Positions 1 to 8,581 of a DNA stretch of 64,000 bases are shown here, piece after piece (position 1 is the first letter of the stretch; each line of letters opens with the position of its first letter). The DNA is from Rhodospirillales bacterium. GTDB lineage: Bacteria; Pseudomonadota; Alphaproteobacteria; Reyranellales; Reyranellaceae. The notes under the pieces are model-generated. The model had not been told where the DNA came from. It ran no database searches and was given only the letters and a program-made list of their open reading frames with translations. The position numbers were made by a program, and so were the translations under genes. The DNA is taken from positions 1,826,501 to 1,890,500 of the forward strand of contig CP064988.1 in the NCBI GenBank assembly GCA_016699855.1, given 5' to 3'.

Positions 1-728
1 GCGCCGAGGTGCGGCCGGTGACGGCGGGATCGGCGACCCTGAAGGACGCCATGAACGAGGCGCTGCGCGACTGGACCGCCACCGTCGAGACGACGTTCTA
101 CTGCATCGGCACGGTGGCCGGTCCGCATCCCTATCCGATGATGGTGCGCGACTTCCAGTCGGTGATCGGCGAGGAGACGCGGGGGCAGATGATGGCGGCC
201 GAGGGCCGCCTGCCCGACACGCTGGTGGCCTGCATCGGCGGCGGCAGCAACGCGATGGGCCTGTTCCACCCCTTCCTCGACGACAAGGGCGTGCGCATCA
301 TCGGCGTCGAGGCCGGCGGCAAGGGCGTGCACACCGGCGAGCACGCCGCCTCGCTGACCGGGGGCCGGCCCGGCGTGCTGCACGGCAACCGCACCTACCT
401 GCTGCAGGACAGCGAGGGCCAGATCACCGAGGCGCACTCGATCTCGGCCGGGCTCGACTATCCCGGCATCGGGCCGGAGCATTCCTGGCTGAAGGACGTC
501 GGCCGCGTCGAGTACGTGTCGGCGACCGACGACGAGGCGCTGTCGGCGTTCCAGCTGTTGTCGCGGATCGAGGGCATCATCCCCGCGCTGGAGCCCGCGC
601 ACGCGCTGGCGCACGTGCTGAAGCTGGCGCCGACGCTGCCGAAGGACAATCTGCTGGTGATGAACCTGTGCGGCCGCGGCGACAAGGACGTGTTCGCGGT
701 GGCCGAGCGGCTGGGGGTGAAGCTGTGA
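1..728 (+). CDS. trpB: Tryptophan synthase beta chain (3' part only)
   Basis: This is the C-terminal part of TrpB, which condenses indole with serine in a PLP-dependent reaction in the cytoplasm. The reading frame is open from the window edge (codons start at base 3) and the N-terminus lies outside. Visible family features are the [20 protein letters not shown] segment, the glycine/serine-rich PLP phosphate-binding loop [10 protein letters not shown] and the C-terminal NLCGRGDKD. The stop codon overlaps the trpA start (GTGA), so the two are probably translationally coupled, as expected for subunits of one alpha2-beta2 complex. Confidence 0.97.
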   Translation, partial: AEVRPVTAGSATLKDAMNEALRDWTATVETTFYCIGTVAGPHPYPMMVRDFQSVIGEETRGQMMAAEGRLPDTLVACIGGGSNAMGLFHPFLDDKGVRIIGVEAGGKGVHTGEHAASLTGGRPGVLHGNRTYLLQDSEGQITEAHSISAGLDYPGIGPEHSWLKDVGRVEYVSATDDEALSAFQLLSRIEGIIPALEPAHALAHVLKLAPTLPKDNLLVMNLCGRGDKDVFAVAERLGVKL

Positions 729-1558
729 GCCGCATCGCCGGACGCTTCGCGCGCCTCAAGGACGAGGGCCGCGCCGCGCTGATCACCTACGTCACGGCCG
801 GCGATCCCGACCTCGACACGTCCTACCAGATCCTCAAGGGCCTGCCGGCGGCCGGCGCCGACCTGATCGAGCTGGGCATGCCGTTCACCGACCCGATGGC
901 CGACGGTCCGTCGATCCAGGCGGCCGGCCAGCGCGCGCTGAAGGCCGGCATCTCGATGGACAAGACCTTCGCCATGGTCCGGCGCTTCCGCGCCGAGACC
1001 GGCGACGACGCCACGCCCATCCTGCTGATGGGCTACTACAACATGATCTACCAGCGCGGCGCGCAGAAGTTCTGCCAGGACGCCGCCGCGGCGGGCGTCG
1101 ACGGCATGATCATCGTCGACCTGCCGCCGGAGGAGGCCGACGAGCTGAAGCCGCACGCGGTCAAGGCCGGCCTCGACACCGTGCTGCTGACGGCGCCGAC
1201 GACGGACGCCAAGCGCCTGCCGGCGATCCTCGAATACGCCTCGGGCTTCCTCTATTTCGTCTCGGTGCTGGGCATCACCGGCACCCGGTCGTCGACCGAG
1301 GACGCGGTCAAGACCCACGTCGCGGCGCTGCGCACGCAGACCAAGCTGCCGATCGGCGTCGGCTTCGGCATCCGCACGCCCGAGCAGGCCGCCGGCGTCG
1401 CCCGCCACGCCGACGCCGCCGTGGTCGGCTCGGCCATCGTCGAGCGCGTCAAGGGCGGACTCGACGAGGCCGGCAAACCGCGGCCCGATCTGCTGCCCGG
1501 CGTCTTCGCCTACATCCGCGCGCTGGCCGACGGGGTGCGGGGCGCGCGCAAGAAGTAA
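725..1558 (+). CDS. trpA: Tryptophan synthase alpha chain
   Basis: TrpA cleaves indole-3-glycerol phosphate to indole and glyceraldehyde 3-phosphate, and indole is channelled to TrpB. The product is 277 residues, normal for the family. The TIM-barrel motifs [19 protein letters not shown] (catalytic Glu and Asp), the loop-6 region VLGITGTRS and the phosphate-binding [10 protein letters not shown] are present. I chose the GTG at 725 because it overlaps the trpB stop by four bases and gives the usual N-terminus ([19 protein letters not shown]). The next gene is convergent, so the trp unit ends here. Confidence 0.97.
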   Translation: MSRIAGRFARLKDEGRAALITYVTAGDPDLDTSYQILKGLPAAGADLIELGMPFTDPMADGPSIQAAGQRALKAGISMDKTFAMVRRFRAETGDDATPILLMGYYNMIYQRGAQKFCQDAAAAGVDGMIIVDLPPEEADELKPHAVKAGLDTVLLTAPTTDAKRLPAILEYASGFLYFVSVLGITGTRSSTEDAVKTHVAALRTQTKLPIGVGFGIRTPEQAAGVARHADAAVVGSAIVERVKGGLDEAGKPRPDLLPGVFAYIRALADGVRGARKK

Positions 1559-1573
1559 ACGACCGGACTGGCC

Positions 1574-2686
1574 CTACGCGCCACCCGGCGACAGCGACCG
1601 CGCCAGTTCGATCATCGCCGCCCGGTCGAGCCGCGGCGGCGGCGGCCGGTCGGCGTCGCCGGTCGCGCGGCGGAAGCGGATGTGCCACGCCGACAATCCG
1701 CCGATCAGGAAGCGCGCCTCGGCGCCGGCGACGGTGTCGCCGTCATCCGGTCCCAGCCCGACGACCTGCGGATACCAGCCGCCGCCCTCGACGATGCGCT
1801 CCGGCGCGCTCCATCCATCGGGGCGCGCGAGATCGGCGTTGAACGAGACCGCGACGCCGGCGGCGTGGAATCCCGGATGCGGCCCGGCGACGTGGCCGAG
1901 CAGCATCACATGCGCGCCGAGGTCGCGGTTGAAGTGGACCGCGGGTCCCCAGAACGAGTCGGGATCGGCGTGCCGCCAGCCGCGCGCGACCGGCCACAAC
2001 GGCGTCGGCAGGGTCCCCCGCGCCGGCCGCCATCCGCCGTCGCGCCAGATCTCGACGGCGCCGGCGGGCGCGTCGCGCGCCGCCACCGGGTAGCGCGCCA
2101 CGGCGACGCCCTGCGCCCGCTCGTCGGCGACGTAGCTCGAGAAGTGGATGTAGAGGAAGCGCGCCTCGCGGTCGGCGACGACGCTGAAATCGCCGTAGCC
2201 GCCGGCCATGAAGCCGTTGGCCGCGCCGGTATCGACCAGGCCCGCCGGCGCCCGCAACGCCTCGCCGAGGCAGCGCCAGGTCGCGCCGTCGTCGTCGGAC
2301 GCCAGCGCGCCGATATGCGGCACGAACAGCCGCGCCGGCGCGGGCGCCGGCTCCTCCGCGTGGTACCAGCCGTGGAGGCGGCCGCGGGCGTCGCGCCAGG
2401 TCGACTCGATCCACTTGCCGACGGCCGGATCGGGATCGTCGACGATCCGGACGGGGACCGGCGCGCCGAGCGCGCGCAGGCCGTCGTCGCCGACGCCGCC
2501 GCGCGCCGGCGCGACGCGCCGGTAGGCGTGTCCCCGCGGCTCGTGGCGCGACACGAACGCGAACAGCCGGCCGCCGTGGACATGCACCGGCGAGTTGCAG
2601 TCCGTGCGCCGCAGCGGCGGCGCGTGCAGCGCCAGCGGCGCGGCCGCGACCAGTTCGGCGACATGGCGCGTCGTGGTCGGGCCCAT
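1574..2686 (-). CDS. Predicted beta-propeller protein, function unknown
   Basis: I do not recognise a named family with certainty. The 370-residue product has the look of a sialidase/glycosidase-like beta-propeller: repeated short strands ending in Asp/Gly/Trp turns, an Asp-box-like DDDGATWRCLG, and aromatic clusters (WRHADPDSFWGPAVHFNRDL). No signal peptide is seen. The ATG at 2686 lies 11 bases after the stop of the upstream transporter gene, so it probably sits in one leftward operon with the MFS and metallo-hydrolase genes. A carbohydrate-related role is only a guess from the fold. Very long open frames continue through this gene into its neighbours because of the high GC. Confidence 0.7.
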   Translation of the reverse strand: MGPTTTRHVAELVAAAPLALHAPPLRRTDCNSPVHVHGGRLFAFVSRHEPRGHAYRRVAPARGGVGDDGLRALGAPVPVRIVDDPDPAVGKWIESTWRDARGRLHGWYHAEEPAPAPARLFVPHIGALASDDDGATWRCLGEALRAPAGLVDTGAANGFMAGGYGDFSVVADREARFLYIHFSSYVADERAQGVAVARYPVAARDAPAGAVEIWRDGGWRPARGTLPTPLWPVARGWRHADPDSFWGPAVHFNRDLGAHVMLLGHVAGPHPGFHAAGVAVSFNADLARPDGWSAPERIVEGGGWYPQVVGLGPDDGDTVAGAEARFLIGGLSAWHIRFRRATGDADRPPPPRLDRAAMIELARSLSPGGA

Positions 2687-2697
2687 CCGCGGCCGCC

Positions 2698-3948
2698 CTA
2701 ACCCGCGCCGCGGTCGCCGGCGAGGCCGCGCGGGCGGATGATCCAGAACACCGCCAGCGCCACCGCCATGAGGACCGCCACGGCGAGAAACGACAGACCC
2801 CAGGCGGTCCGCGACATGCCGCCGGAGAGATCCAGCGTCCAGCCGATGATCAACGGCCCGACGAAGCCGCCGGTGTAGCCGAGCATGGAATGCACCGCGA
2901 GCGTGGCGCCGCGCCGCGACGGCTCGGCGGTGCCGGCCGCGCCGGCGGTCAGCGACGACGAATCGAGCCACACGAACAGGCCGTAGACCACGAGCATCGC
3001 CGCGGCGAGCGCGTAGGACGCCGAGCCGACGAAACCCAGCGTGGCGGCCAGCAGGATCGAGGCGCCCATGGCGAGCGCGATCAACCGGCGGCGCCCCAGC
3101 CGGATCGCGGCCTCGTTGCCGGCGACGCTGGCGGCGGTGCCGACGAGGCCGAGCGCGGTCGCCACCATCGTCGGCGTCAGGCCGTGGTCGCCATCGCCGG
3201 AGCTGACGGCGACCCAGCCGAGGAAGGCCACCGCCCAGCCGCGCAGCGCGTTCATCTCCAGCGTGTGCACGCAGTAGGCGATGGCGTAGGCCATGGCCGA
3301 GCGGTTGCGCAGCACCGGCCGGAAATCGAACAGGCCGCCGCCCGCCGCCGGCGCCGGCACCGTCGCCGCGGCCTTGGGCGGCGCGAAAAGCGCGACCACC
3401 GCCCACGCGACGGCGGCGCTGATTCCGGCGGCGATGAAGGCGACGTGCCAGCCGCCCCATCCCGCCAGCAGATCGGCGCAGGCGAACGACACCGCGCCGG
3501 AAACGCCGATGCTGGCGGCGTGGCCGGCGACGGCGCGCGACATCAGCTTGCCCTCGACGCGGTCGGCCAGCAGCTTGAGCCCGGTCATGTAGGTGCCGGC
3601 CCAGCCCATGCCGGTGAGCGCGCGGGTCGCCAGCGCCGACCAGAAGCCCTCGGCGCAGAGGCCGAACAGCAGATGGCCGGCGACCGTCGCGGCGACGCCG
3701 AAAAGGTATATGCGCTTCGGGTCGACGCGGTCGGTAAGGGTGACCAGCACCGGCACCGCCACGATGTAGGCCGCGTAGAAACCGGCCGTGATCCAGCCGG
3801 CCTCGCTGTTGCTGAGCCGCCAGAGCTCCATCATGCGCGGCATCAGAGCCGGCCAGAAGAACGCTCCGATCTGCACGAGGACCTGGGCGGCGCACACCAG
3901 CGCGACGAGGCGCGCCGGCGACAGGCCGGGACGCGGCGCGGGGGCCAC
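2698..3948 (-). CDS. MFS transporter
   Basis: This is a 416-residue inner-membrane protein with about twelve hydrophobic helices in two halves and a longer central loop near residues 185-205, the layout of the major facilitator superfamily. After helix 2 there is a short basic loop (TLTDRVDPKRIYL) corresponding to the MFS A-motif region. The start is a GTG that immediately follows the TAG of the upstream metallo-hydrolase gene (no intergenic base), which implies translational coupling. The substrate cannot be told from sequence. Confidence 0.9.
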   Translation of the reverse strand: MAPAPRPGLSPARLVALVCAAQVLVQIGAFFWPALMPRMMELWRLSNSEAGWITAGFYAAYIVAVPVLVTLTDRVDPKRIYLFGVAATVAGHLLFGLCAEGFWSALATRALTGMGWAGTYMTGLKLLADRVEGKLMSRAVAGHAASIGVSGAVSFACADLLAGWGGWHVAFIAAGISAAVAWAVVALFAPPKAAATVPAPAAGGGLFDFRPVLRNRSAMAYAIAYCVHTLEMNALRGWAVAFLGWVAVSSGDGDHGLTPTMVATALGLVGTAASVAGNEAAIRLGRRRLIALAMGASILLAATLGFVGSASYALAAAMLVVYGLFVWLDSSSLTAGAAGTAEPSRRGATLAVHSMLGYTGGFVGPLIIGWTLDLSGGMSRTAWGLSFLAVAVLMAVALAVFWIIRPRGLAGDRGAG

Positions 3949-4605
3949 CTAGTCGTCGTCCTCGAACAGCATGTCGCAGACGAACGGGTTGGTCTTGCGC
4001 TCCCAGCCGAAGGTCGACGTCTGGCCGTGGCCGGGCACGAAGGTGATGTCGTCGCCCAGCGGGAACAGCTTGCGGCGGATCGAGTCGAAGAGCTGCTCCT
4101 GGTTTCCACGCGGGAAATCGGTGCGCCCGACCGAACCCCGGAACAGCACGTCGCCGACGAACGCCACCCTGGCGGCCTTGTCGACGAACACGACGTGGCC
4201 CGGCGTGTGGCCGGGGCAGTGCACGACGTCGAGCGTCTGGTTGCCGACCGTCACGGTCTCGCCGTCGTGCAGCCAGCGGTGCGGCACGAACGGTTTCGGC
4301 ACCGGGAAACCGTACTTCTTGTTCGAGTCCGGCAGGCCCTCGATCAGGTAGAGGTCTTCCTCGTGCGGTCCCTCGATCTCGACGCCGTAGGCCTCGGCGA
4401 TCGCGCCGGCGGCGGAGGCGTGGTCGACATGGCCGTGGGTCAGCAGCACCTTGGCGACGCTCATGCCCGTCTGGGTCATGGCCTCCTTCAGGCGTTCGAC
4501 GTCGCCGCCGGGATCGACCAGCGCGCCCTGGTTGGTCTCCTCGCACCACACCAGCGAACAATTCTGCTGGAACGGCGTCACGGGGCAGACGGCGACTTTG
4601 AGCAT
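3949..4605 (-). CDS. MBL-fold metallo-hydrolase, glyoxalase II-like
   Basis: A 218-residue metallo-beta-lactamase-fold hydrolase of the short glyoxalase-II-like group (YcbL type). The metal-binding signature THGHVDH is at residues 56-62, with further ligands in the HCPGHTPGH motif (130-138), Asp152 (GDVLF) and His193 (PGHGQTS). It is cytoplasmic, with no signal peptide. It is the first gene of a leftward set (hydrolase, MFS, beta-propeller) and diverges from the D,D-carboxypeptidase gene across 136 bases that must hold both promoters. Thioester hydrolysis is the family activity; the true substrate is unknown. Confidence 0.93.
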   Translation of the reverse strand: MLKVAVCPVTPFQQNCSLVWCEETNQGALVDPGGDVERLKEAMTQTGMSVAKVLLTHGHVDHASAAGAIAEAYGVEIEGPHEEDLYLIEGLPDSNKKYGFPVPKPFVPHRWLHDGETVTVGNQTLDVVHCPGHTPGHVVFVDKAARVAFVGDVLFRGSVGRTDFPRGNQEQLFDSIRRKLFPLGDDITFVPGHGQTSTFGWERKTNPFVCDMLFEDDD

Positions 4606-4741
4606 GGCGGTCGGGTTCCGGGGCGCGCGGCGGGTCGACGACGTTCCTAGGCCGGATCGCGCGCGCTTGCCAAGGGCGCCGGCGGATCCGACGACTCGCG
4701 CGGGCCCTTCACGCGGCGGCCGATTGCGCTAGACTCCCGGA

Positions 4742-5959
4742 ATGATCCGAACGTTCGCCGCCGCGTCCACGGCCCTCCTCCTCGCCGCCCTGTCGTCCGT
4801 CCCCGCCGGGGCGCAGATGAGCACCGTGCCGACGCCCACCGGCCCGGCGCCGGCCGGCCCGTCGATCGTGGTCGACGCCCAGACCGGCGAGGTGCTGCAC
4901 CAGCGCGACGCCGGCGCGCCCTGGTATCCCGCGTCGCTCACCAAGATGATGACGCTGTACGTGCTGTTCGAGGAGCTGAAGGCCGGCCGCATGGGACTGC
5001 ACGAGCAGCTCGCGTTCTCGGACTACGCCTACAACCAGCAACCCTCGAAGCTGGTCCTGCCCAAGGGCTTCAAGATCACGATGGAGCAGGCGATCCTCGC
5101 CCTGATCCTGCGCTCGGCGAACGATGTCGCGGTGGCGGTGGGCGAGCGCATCTCCGGCTCCGAGCCGGCCTTCGCGCAGCGCATGACCGCGACGGCGCAC
5201 CGGCTGGGCATGAACGGCACGGTGTTCCGCAACGCCAGCGGCTGGAAGGATCCCGGCCAGGTCACGACGGCGCGCGACATGGCGATCCTCGCGATCGCGC
5301 TGCTGCGCGACTTCCCGCAGTACTATCCCTACTTCAACGCCCACGACGTCGTGATCAACAACGCGCGCATCACGCACTCCGTGAAGTTCATCGAGAAGTA
5401 TCCCGGCGCCGACGGGCTCAAGACGGGCTTTCTCTGCTCCTCGGGCTTCAACCTCGTGGCGTCGGCGACGCGCGACGGCCGCCGCCTGATCGGCGTGAAT
5501 TCCGGCTTCCGCCGCGCCGACCTGCGCGACGAGCACATGGTCCGCGCCTTCGACGAGGCCATCCGCGTGCGCAGCGGCGGCAACCGGCCGAAGGTCTGGC
5601 AGGTCGCCTCGACCGGCGGCGCGCCGGCGACGGTGATCGCCGACGCCGAATGCGTGCCGGCGCGCTACGACTATCCCGGCGACGGCGCCTGGGTCGGCAC
5701 CTATCCGACGCTCCAGGCCGCGCGGCAGGCCCATGCCGCCGCGCAGGCGAAGCTGGCCGATGGCAAGCGCAACTGGCTGGGGCGCGAATGGATCGTCGAC
5801 GTGGTGGTGGGCAAGCAGCGCAAATGGGCCACCGTGGTGGCCGACCTCGAACCCGCCGCCGCCGGCCAGCTCTGCGGCGCCTATCGAGCGGCCGGGCAAT
5901 TCTGCCAGGTCGTGAAGCCCCACGAATTGGTGCGTCCGTTCCAGAATCTGGCGCGTTGA
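4742..5959 (+). CDS. D-alanyl-D-alanine carboxypeptidase (peptidase S11) with SPOR-like C-terminus
   Basis: A penicillin-binding protein of the DacA/PBP5 class that trims the terminal D-Ala from peptidoglycan pentapeptides in the periplasm. A signal peptide covers about residues 1-25. All three active-site motifs are visible: SLTK (65-68), SAN (125-127) and KTG (227-229). The last 90 residues (from about GTYPTLQAARQAHAAAQ to CQVVKPHE) resemble a SPOR domain, which binds denuded septal glycan, and replace the usual PBP5 membrane anchor. This arrangement is common in alphaproteobacteria. It separates trpA from accD together with three other genes. Confidence 0.93.
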   Translation: MIRTFAAASTALLLAALSSVPAGAQMSTVPTPTGPAPAGPSIVVDAQTGEVLHQRDAGAPWYPASLTKMMTLYVLFEELKAGRMGLHEQLAFSDYAYNQQPSKLVLPKGFKITMEQAILALILRSANDVAVAVGERISGSEPAFAQRMTATAHRLGMNGTVFRNASGWKDPGQVTTARDMAILAIALLRDFPQYYPYFNAHDVVINNARITHSVKFIEKYPGADGLKTGFLCSSGFNLVASATRDGRRLIGVNSGFRRADLRDEHMVRAFDEAIRVRSGGNRPKVWQVASTGGAPATVIADAECVPARYDYPGDGAWVGTYPTLQAARQAHAAAQAKLADGKRNWLGREWIVDVVVGKQRKWATVVADLEPAAAGQLCGAYRAAGQFCQVVKPHELVRPFQNLAR

Positions 5960-6088
5960 GGTCGCGCGTCCAGACCATAAAGCGTTGATATCGTTGAATA
6001 TCGCGCGCTTTGCCGGCCCCGGCGTTTCGTGCGATACGAGTCCAGTGGAACGGGTGCCCCGACCCGCTCCCGATCGCGGGACGACGAG

Positions 6089-6961
6089 ATGAACTGGCTG
6101 ACCAACCTGGTGCCGCCGAAGCTGCGCGCGCTCGTGGCGAAGAAAGAGGCGCCCGAGAACCTGTGGCAGAAGTGTCCGGCCTGCGAGCAGATGCTGCTCA
6201 ACCGCGAGCTCGAGGAGAACCAGCAGGTCTGCGTCCATTGCGGCCACCACATGCGGATCCGGCCGGCCAAGCGGCTGCCCGTGCTGTTGGACGACGGCAA
6301 GTTCGAGACCCACGCGCTGCCCAAGGCTGTGGTCGATCCGCTGAAGTTCCGCGACCAGCAGCGCTACACCGACCGCCTGAAGACGGCGCAGGGCAAGAAC
6401 GGCGCAGGTAGCGACGCGATCATCGTCGCCAGCGGCCGCATCGGCGGCGCGCCGGCCGTGGTGGCGGCGTTCGATTTCGGATTCATGGGCGGCTCGATGG
6501 GCATCGCCGTCGGCGAGGGCTTCGTCACCGCGGCGCGGCTGGCGGTCGAGAGATCGGCGCCGCTGATCCTGTTCTCCGCGTCGGGCGGCGCGCGCATGCA
6601 GGAGGGCATCCTGTCGCTGATGCAGCTGCCGCGCACGACGATCGGCGTGCAGCTCGTGAAGGAGGCCGGCCTCCCCTACATCGTCGTGCTGACCGATCCG
6701 ACCACCGGCGGCGTCACGGCCTCGCTGGCGATGCTGGGCGACGTGCACATCGCCGAGCCCGGCGCGCTGATCGGCTTCTCGGGCCAGCGCGTCATCCAGG
6801 ACACGATCCGCGAGACGCTGCCGCCGGGCTTCCAGCGCGCCGAGTACCAGCTCGACCACGGCATGGTCGACATGGTCGTGCACCGCCACAAGCTGCGCGA
6901 GACGCTGATCCGGATCACGAGCCTGCTGATGAAGCGCGCGGCGCCGGCGACCGCCGCCTGA
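6089..6961 (+). CDS. accD: Acetyl-CoA carboxylase carboxyltransferase subunit beta
   Basis: AccD is the beta half of the carboxyltransferase that moves CO2 from biotin to acetyl-CoA to give malonyl-CoA, the first step of fatty acid synthesis. The 290-residue product has the N-terminal four-cysteine zinc ribbon (Cys29, Cys32, Cys48, Cys51) and the crotonase-like core with SASGGARMQEGILSLMQ and TDPTTGGVTAS. I chose the ATG at 6089 (MNWLTN) because it gives the normal AccD N-terminus. An in-frame start 60 bases upstream adds an unrelated basic tail. folC follows after 40 bases, the usual order. Confidence 0.97.
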   Translation: MNWLTNLVPPKLRALVAKKEAPENLWQKCPACEQMLLNRELEENQQVCVHCGHHMRIRPAKRLPVLLDDGKFETHALPKAVVDPLKFRDQQRYTDRLKTAQGKNGAGSDAIIVASGRIGGAPAVVAAFDFGFMGGSMGIAVGEGFVTAARLAVERSAPLILFSASGGARMQEGILSLMQLPRTTIGVQLVKEAGLPYIVVLTDPTTGGVTASLAMLGDVHIAEPGALIGFSGQRVIQDTIRETLPPGFQRAEYQLDHGMVDMVVHRHKLRETLIRITSLLMKRAAPATAA

Positions 6962-7001
6962 ACGAACCGGCGCGCGGCGTCCCGCGCGCGAGGGCCCCGC
7001 C

Positions 7002-8297
7002 ATGGCCACGGACGCGATCCTCGAACGGCTGATGCGGCTGCATCCGCGCGTGATCGACCTGGAGCTGGGCCGCACGCGCGCGCTTCTCGACGCGCTCGGC
7101 AATCCCGAGCGGAACGTGCCGCCGGTCGTCCACGTCGCCGGCACCAACGGCAAGGGATCTCTGGTCGCCTACGTCCGCGCCATGGCCGAGGCGGCCGGGC
7201 TGAGCGTCCACGTCTTCACCTCGCCGCATCTCGTGCGTTTCCACGAGCGCGTCCGGCTCGCCGGCCGGCTGATCGACGAGGAGGAGCTGGCGATCACGCT
7301 GGAGATCTGCGAGCGGGCCAATTCCGGCGCGCCGATCACCTTCTTCGAGATCACCACCGCCGCGGCGCTGCTGGCCTTCGCGCGCCATCCCGCCGACCTG
7401 CTGCTGCTCGAGGTCGGGCTCGGCGGGCGGTTCGACGCCACCAACGTCGTCGACCGCTCCATCGTCACCGCCGTCACGCCGATCGGCTACGACCACACGC
7501 AATTTCTGGGCGACACGCTTGCGGCGATCGCCGGCGAGAAGGCGGGGATCTTCCGCCGCGGCGTGCCCGCCGTGGTCGGTCGCCAGCGGCCGGAGCCGGC
7601 TGGGGTGTTCGAGGAGGAGGCCGGCAAGCTGGACGCGCCGCTGTACCGCATGGGCGCGGAGTGGCGGGTCGAGCCGCGCGACGACGGCTTCCGCTACGAG
7701 AGCGCGTCGCTGGCGCTCGACCTGCCGCCGCCGCGGCTGGTCGGCGCGCACCAGATCGACAACGCCGGCACCGCCGTCGCCGTCGTCGAGCGCCTGCGCG
7801 CGGCGGGCTTCGCGATCGGCGACGACGCGATCCGCGCCGGGCTGCGCTCGGTGGAATGGCCGGCGCGGCTCCAGAGGCTCGCGCGCGGCCCGCTGGTCGA
7901 CGCCCTGCCGCCGGGCTGCGAGCTGTGGCTCGACGGCGGCCACAACGAGGATTGCGGCATCGCGCTCGCCGCCCAGGCGCGCGCCTGGGCGCGCGAGCCG
8001 GCGGCGCTGCCGCTGCATCTCGTGTTCGGCATGCTGACGACCAAGGACGCCGGCGGCTTCCTGCGGCCGCTGGCCCGCCACGCCACCGACGCGCGCGCCG
8101 TGCCGATCCCCGGCCACGCGGCCTATTCGCCGGAGCAGGCCTGCGTCATCGCCGCCGATGTCGGCCTCGCCTGCCTGCCGGCGCCGACGGTGCCCGACGC
8201 GGTCGAGGATCTGATCGCCTCGCAGGTCGCGCCGTTCCGCATCCTCGTCTGCGGCTCGCTCTACCTCGCCGGCGCCGTCCTCGAACGCCACGGCTGA
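7002..8297 (+). CDS. folC: Bifunctional folylpolyglutamate synthase / dihydrofolate synthase
   Basis: FolC joins dihydropteroate to glutamate and adds further glutamates to folates, using ATP. The 431-residue product is a Mur-ligase-type enzyme with the P-loop AGTNGKGS at residues 46-53, FTSPHLVRFHER, the Mg-binding EVGLGGRFDATNV region and the C-terminal GGHNEDCG motif. It is co-directional with accD, with a short gap, and is likely co-transcribed. A palindromic repeat region rather than another gene follows. Confidence 0.96.
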   Translation: MATDAILERLMRLHPRVIDLELGRTRALLDALGNPERNVPPVVHVAGTNGKGSLVAYVRAMAEAAGLSVHVFTSPHLVRFHERVRLAGRLIDEEELAITLEICERANSGAPITFFEITTAAALLAFARHPADLLLLEVGLGGRFDATNVVDRSIVTAVTPIGYDHTQFLGDTLAAIAGEKAGIFRRGVPAVVGRQRPEPAGVFEEEAGKLDAPLYRMGAEWRVEPRDDGFRYESASLALDLPPPRLVGAHQIDNAGTAVAVVERLRAAGFAIGDDAIRAGLRSVEWPARLQRLARGPLVDALPPGCELWLDGGHNEDCGIALAAQARAWAREPAALPLHLVFGMLTTKDAGGFLRPLARHATDARAVPIPGHAAYSPEQACVIAADVGLACLPAPTVPDAVEDLIASQVAPFRILVCGSLYLAGAVLERHG

Positions 8298-8317
8298 CGC
8301 GCCCGCGAGCGACGCAC

Positions 8318-8570
8318 GCTCCCTCTCCGCCCGCTTGCGGGGGGAAAGGGAAGGGGCCCACGCGAAGCATGGAACGCCGTATCGGCGAAGCCGATACGGC
8401 GGGGGCGGGGCGGGTCGCCGTGGCGTCGTCGATGCTGGATACGAGCGCACGTCGCTTCTCCAGTCGACGTCGCGACCGATACGACGACCACCTCACCATC
8501 CCATCGCTGCGCGATGGGCCCCACCCTCTCCCCCGCTGCGCGGCGGAGAGGGGGAAGGACGCGGTCGCAT
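8318..8570. repeat. Composite palindromic intergenic repeat (REP-like)
   Basis: The region between the convergent folC and HerA-like genes is full of inverted repeats. A CCCTCTCC/GGGGAAAGGG hairpin starts near 8321. A perfect 11-bp arm palindrome lies at 8376-8400 (GCCGTATCGGC, 3-base loop). An 8-bp arm hairpin lies at 8500-8518 (CCCATCGC TGC GCGATGGG). A CTCTCCCC/GGGGAGAG type hairpin lies at about 8525-8556. Similar C-rich/G-rich hairpins recur elsewhere in the window. It may also act as a bidirectional transcription end. No coding signal is seen. Confidence 0.7.
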
Positions 8571-8581
8571 CGGGCGGCGCG

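Noticed and set aside
1574..4561. A 995-codon open frame on the minus strand covering three genes
   Set aside because: Only the end of it (1574-2686) has protein-like composition; the rest is an Arg/Gly/Ala-rich shadow of the MFS and metallo-hydrolase genes caused by high GC.
2890..4650. A 586-codon plus-strand open frame
   Set aside because: Antisense shadow of the MFS and metallo-hydrolase genes; its Arg/Ala/His-rich translation has no motif.
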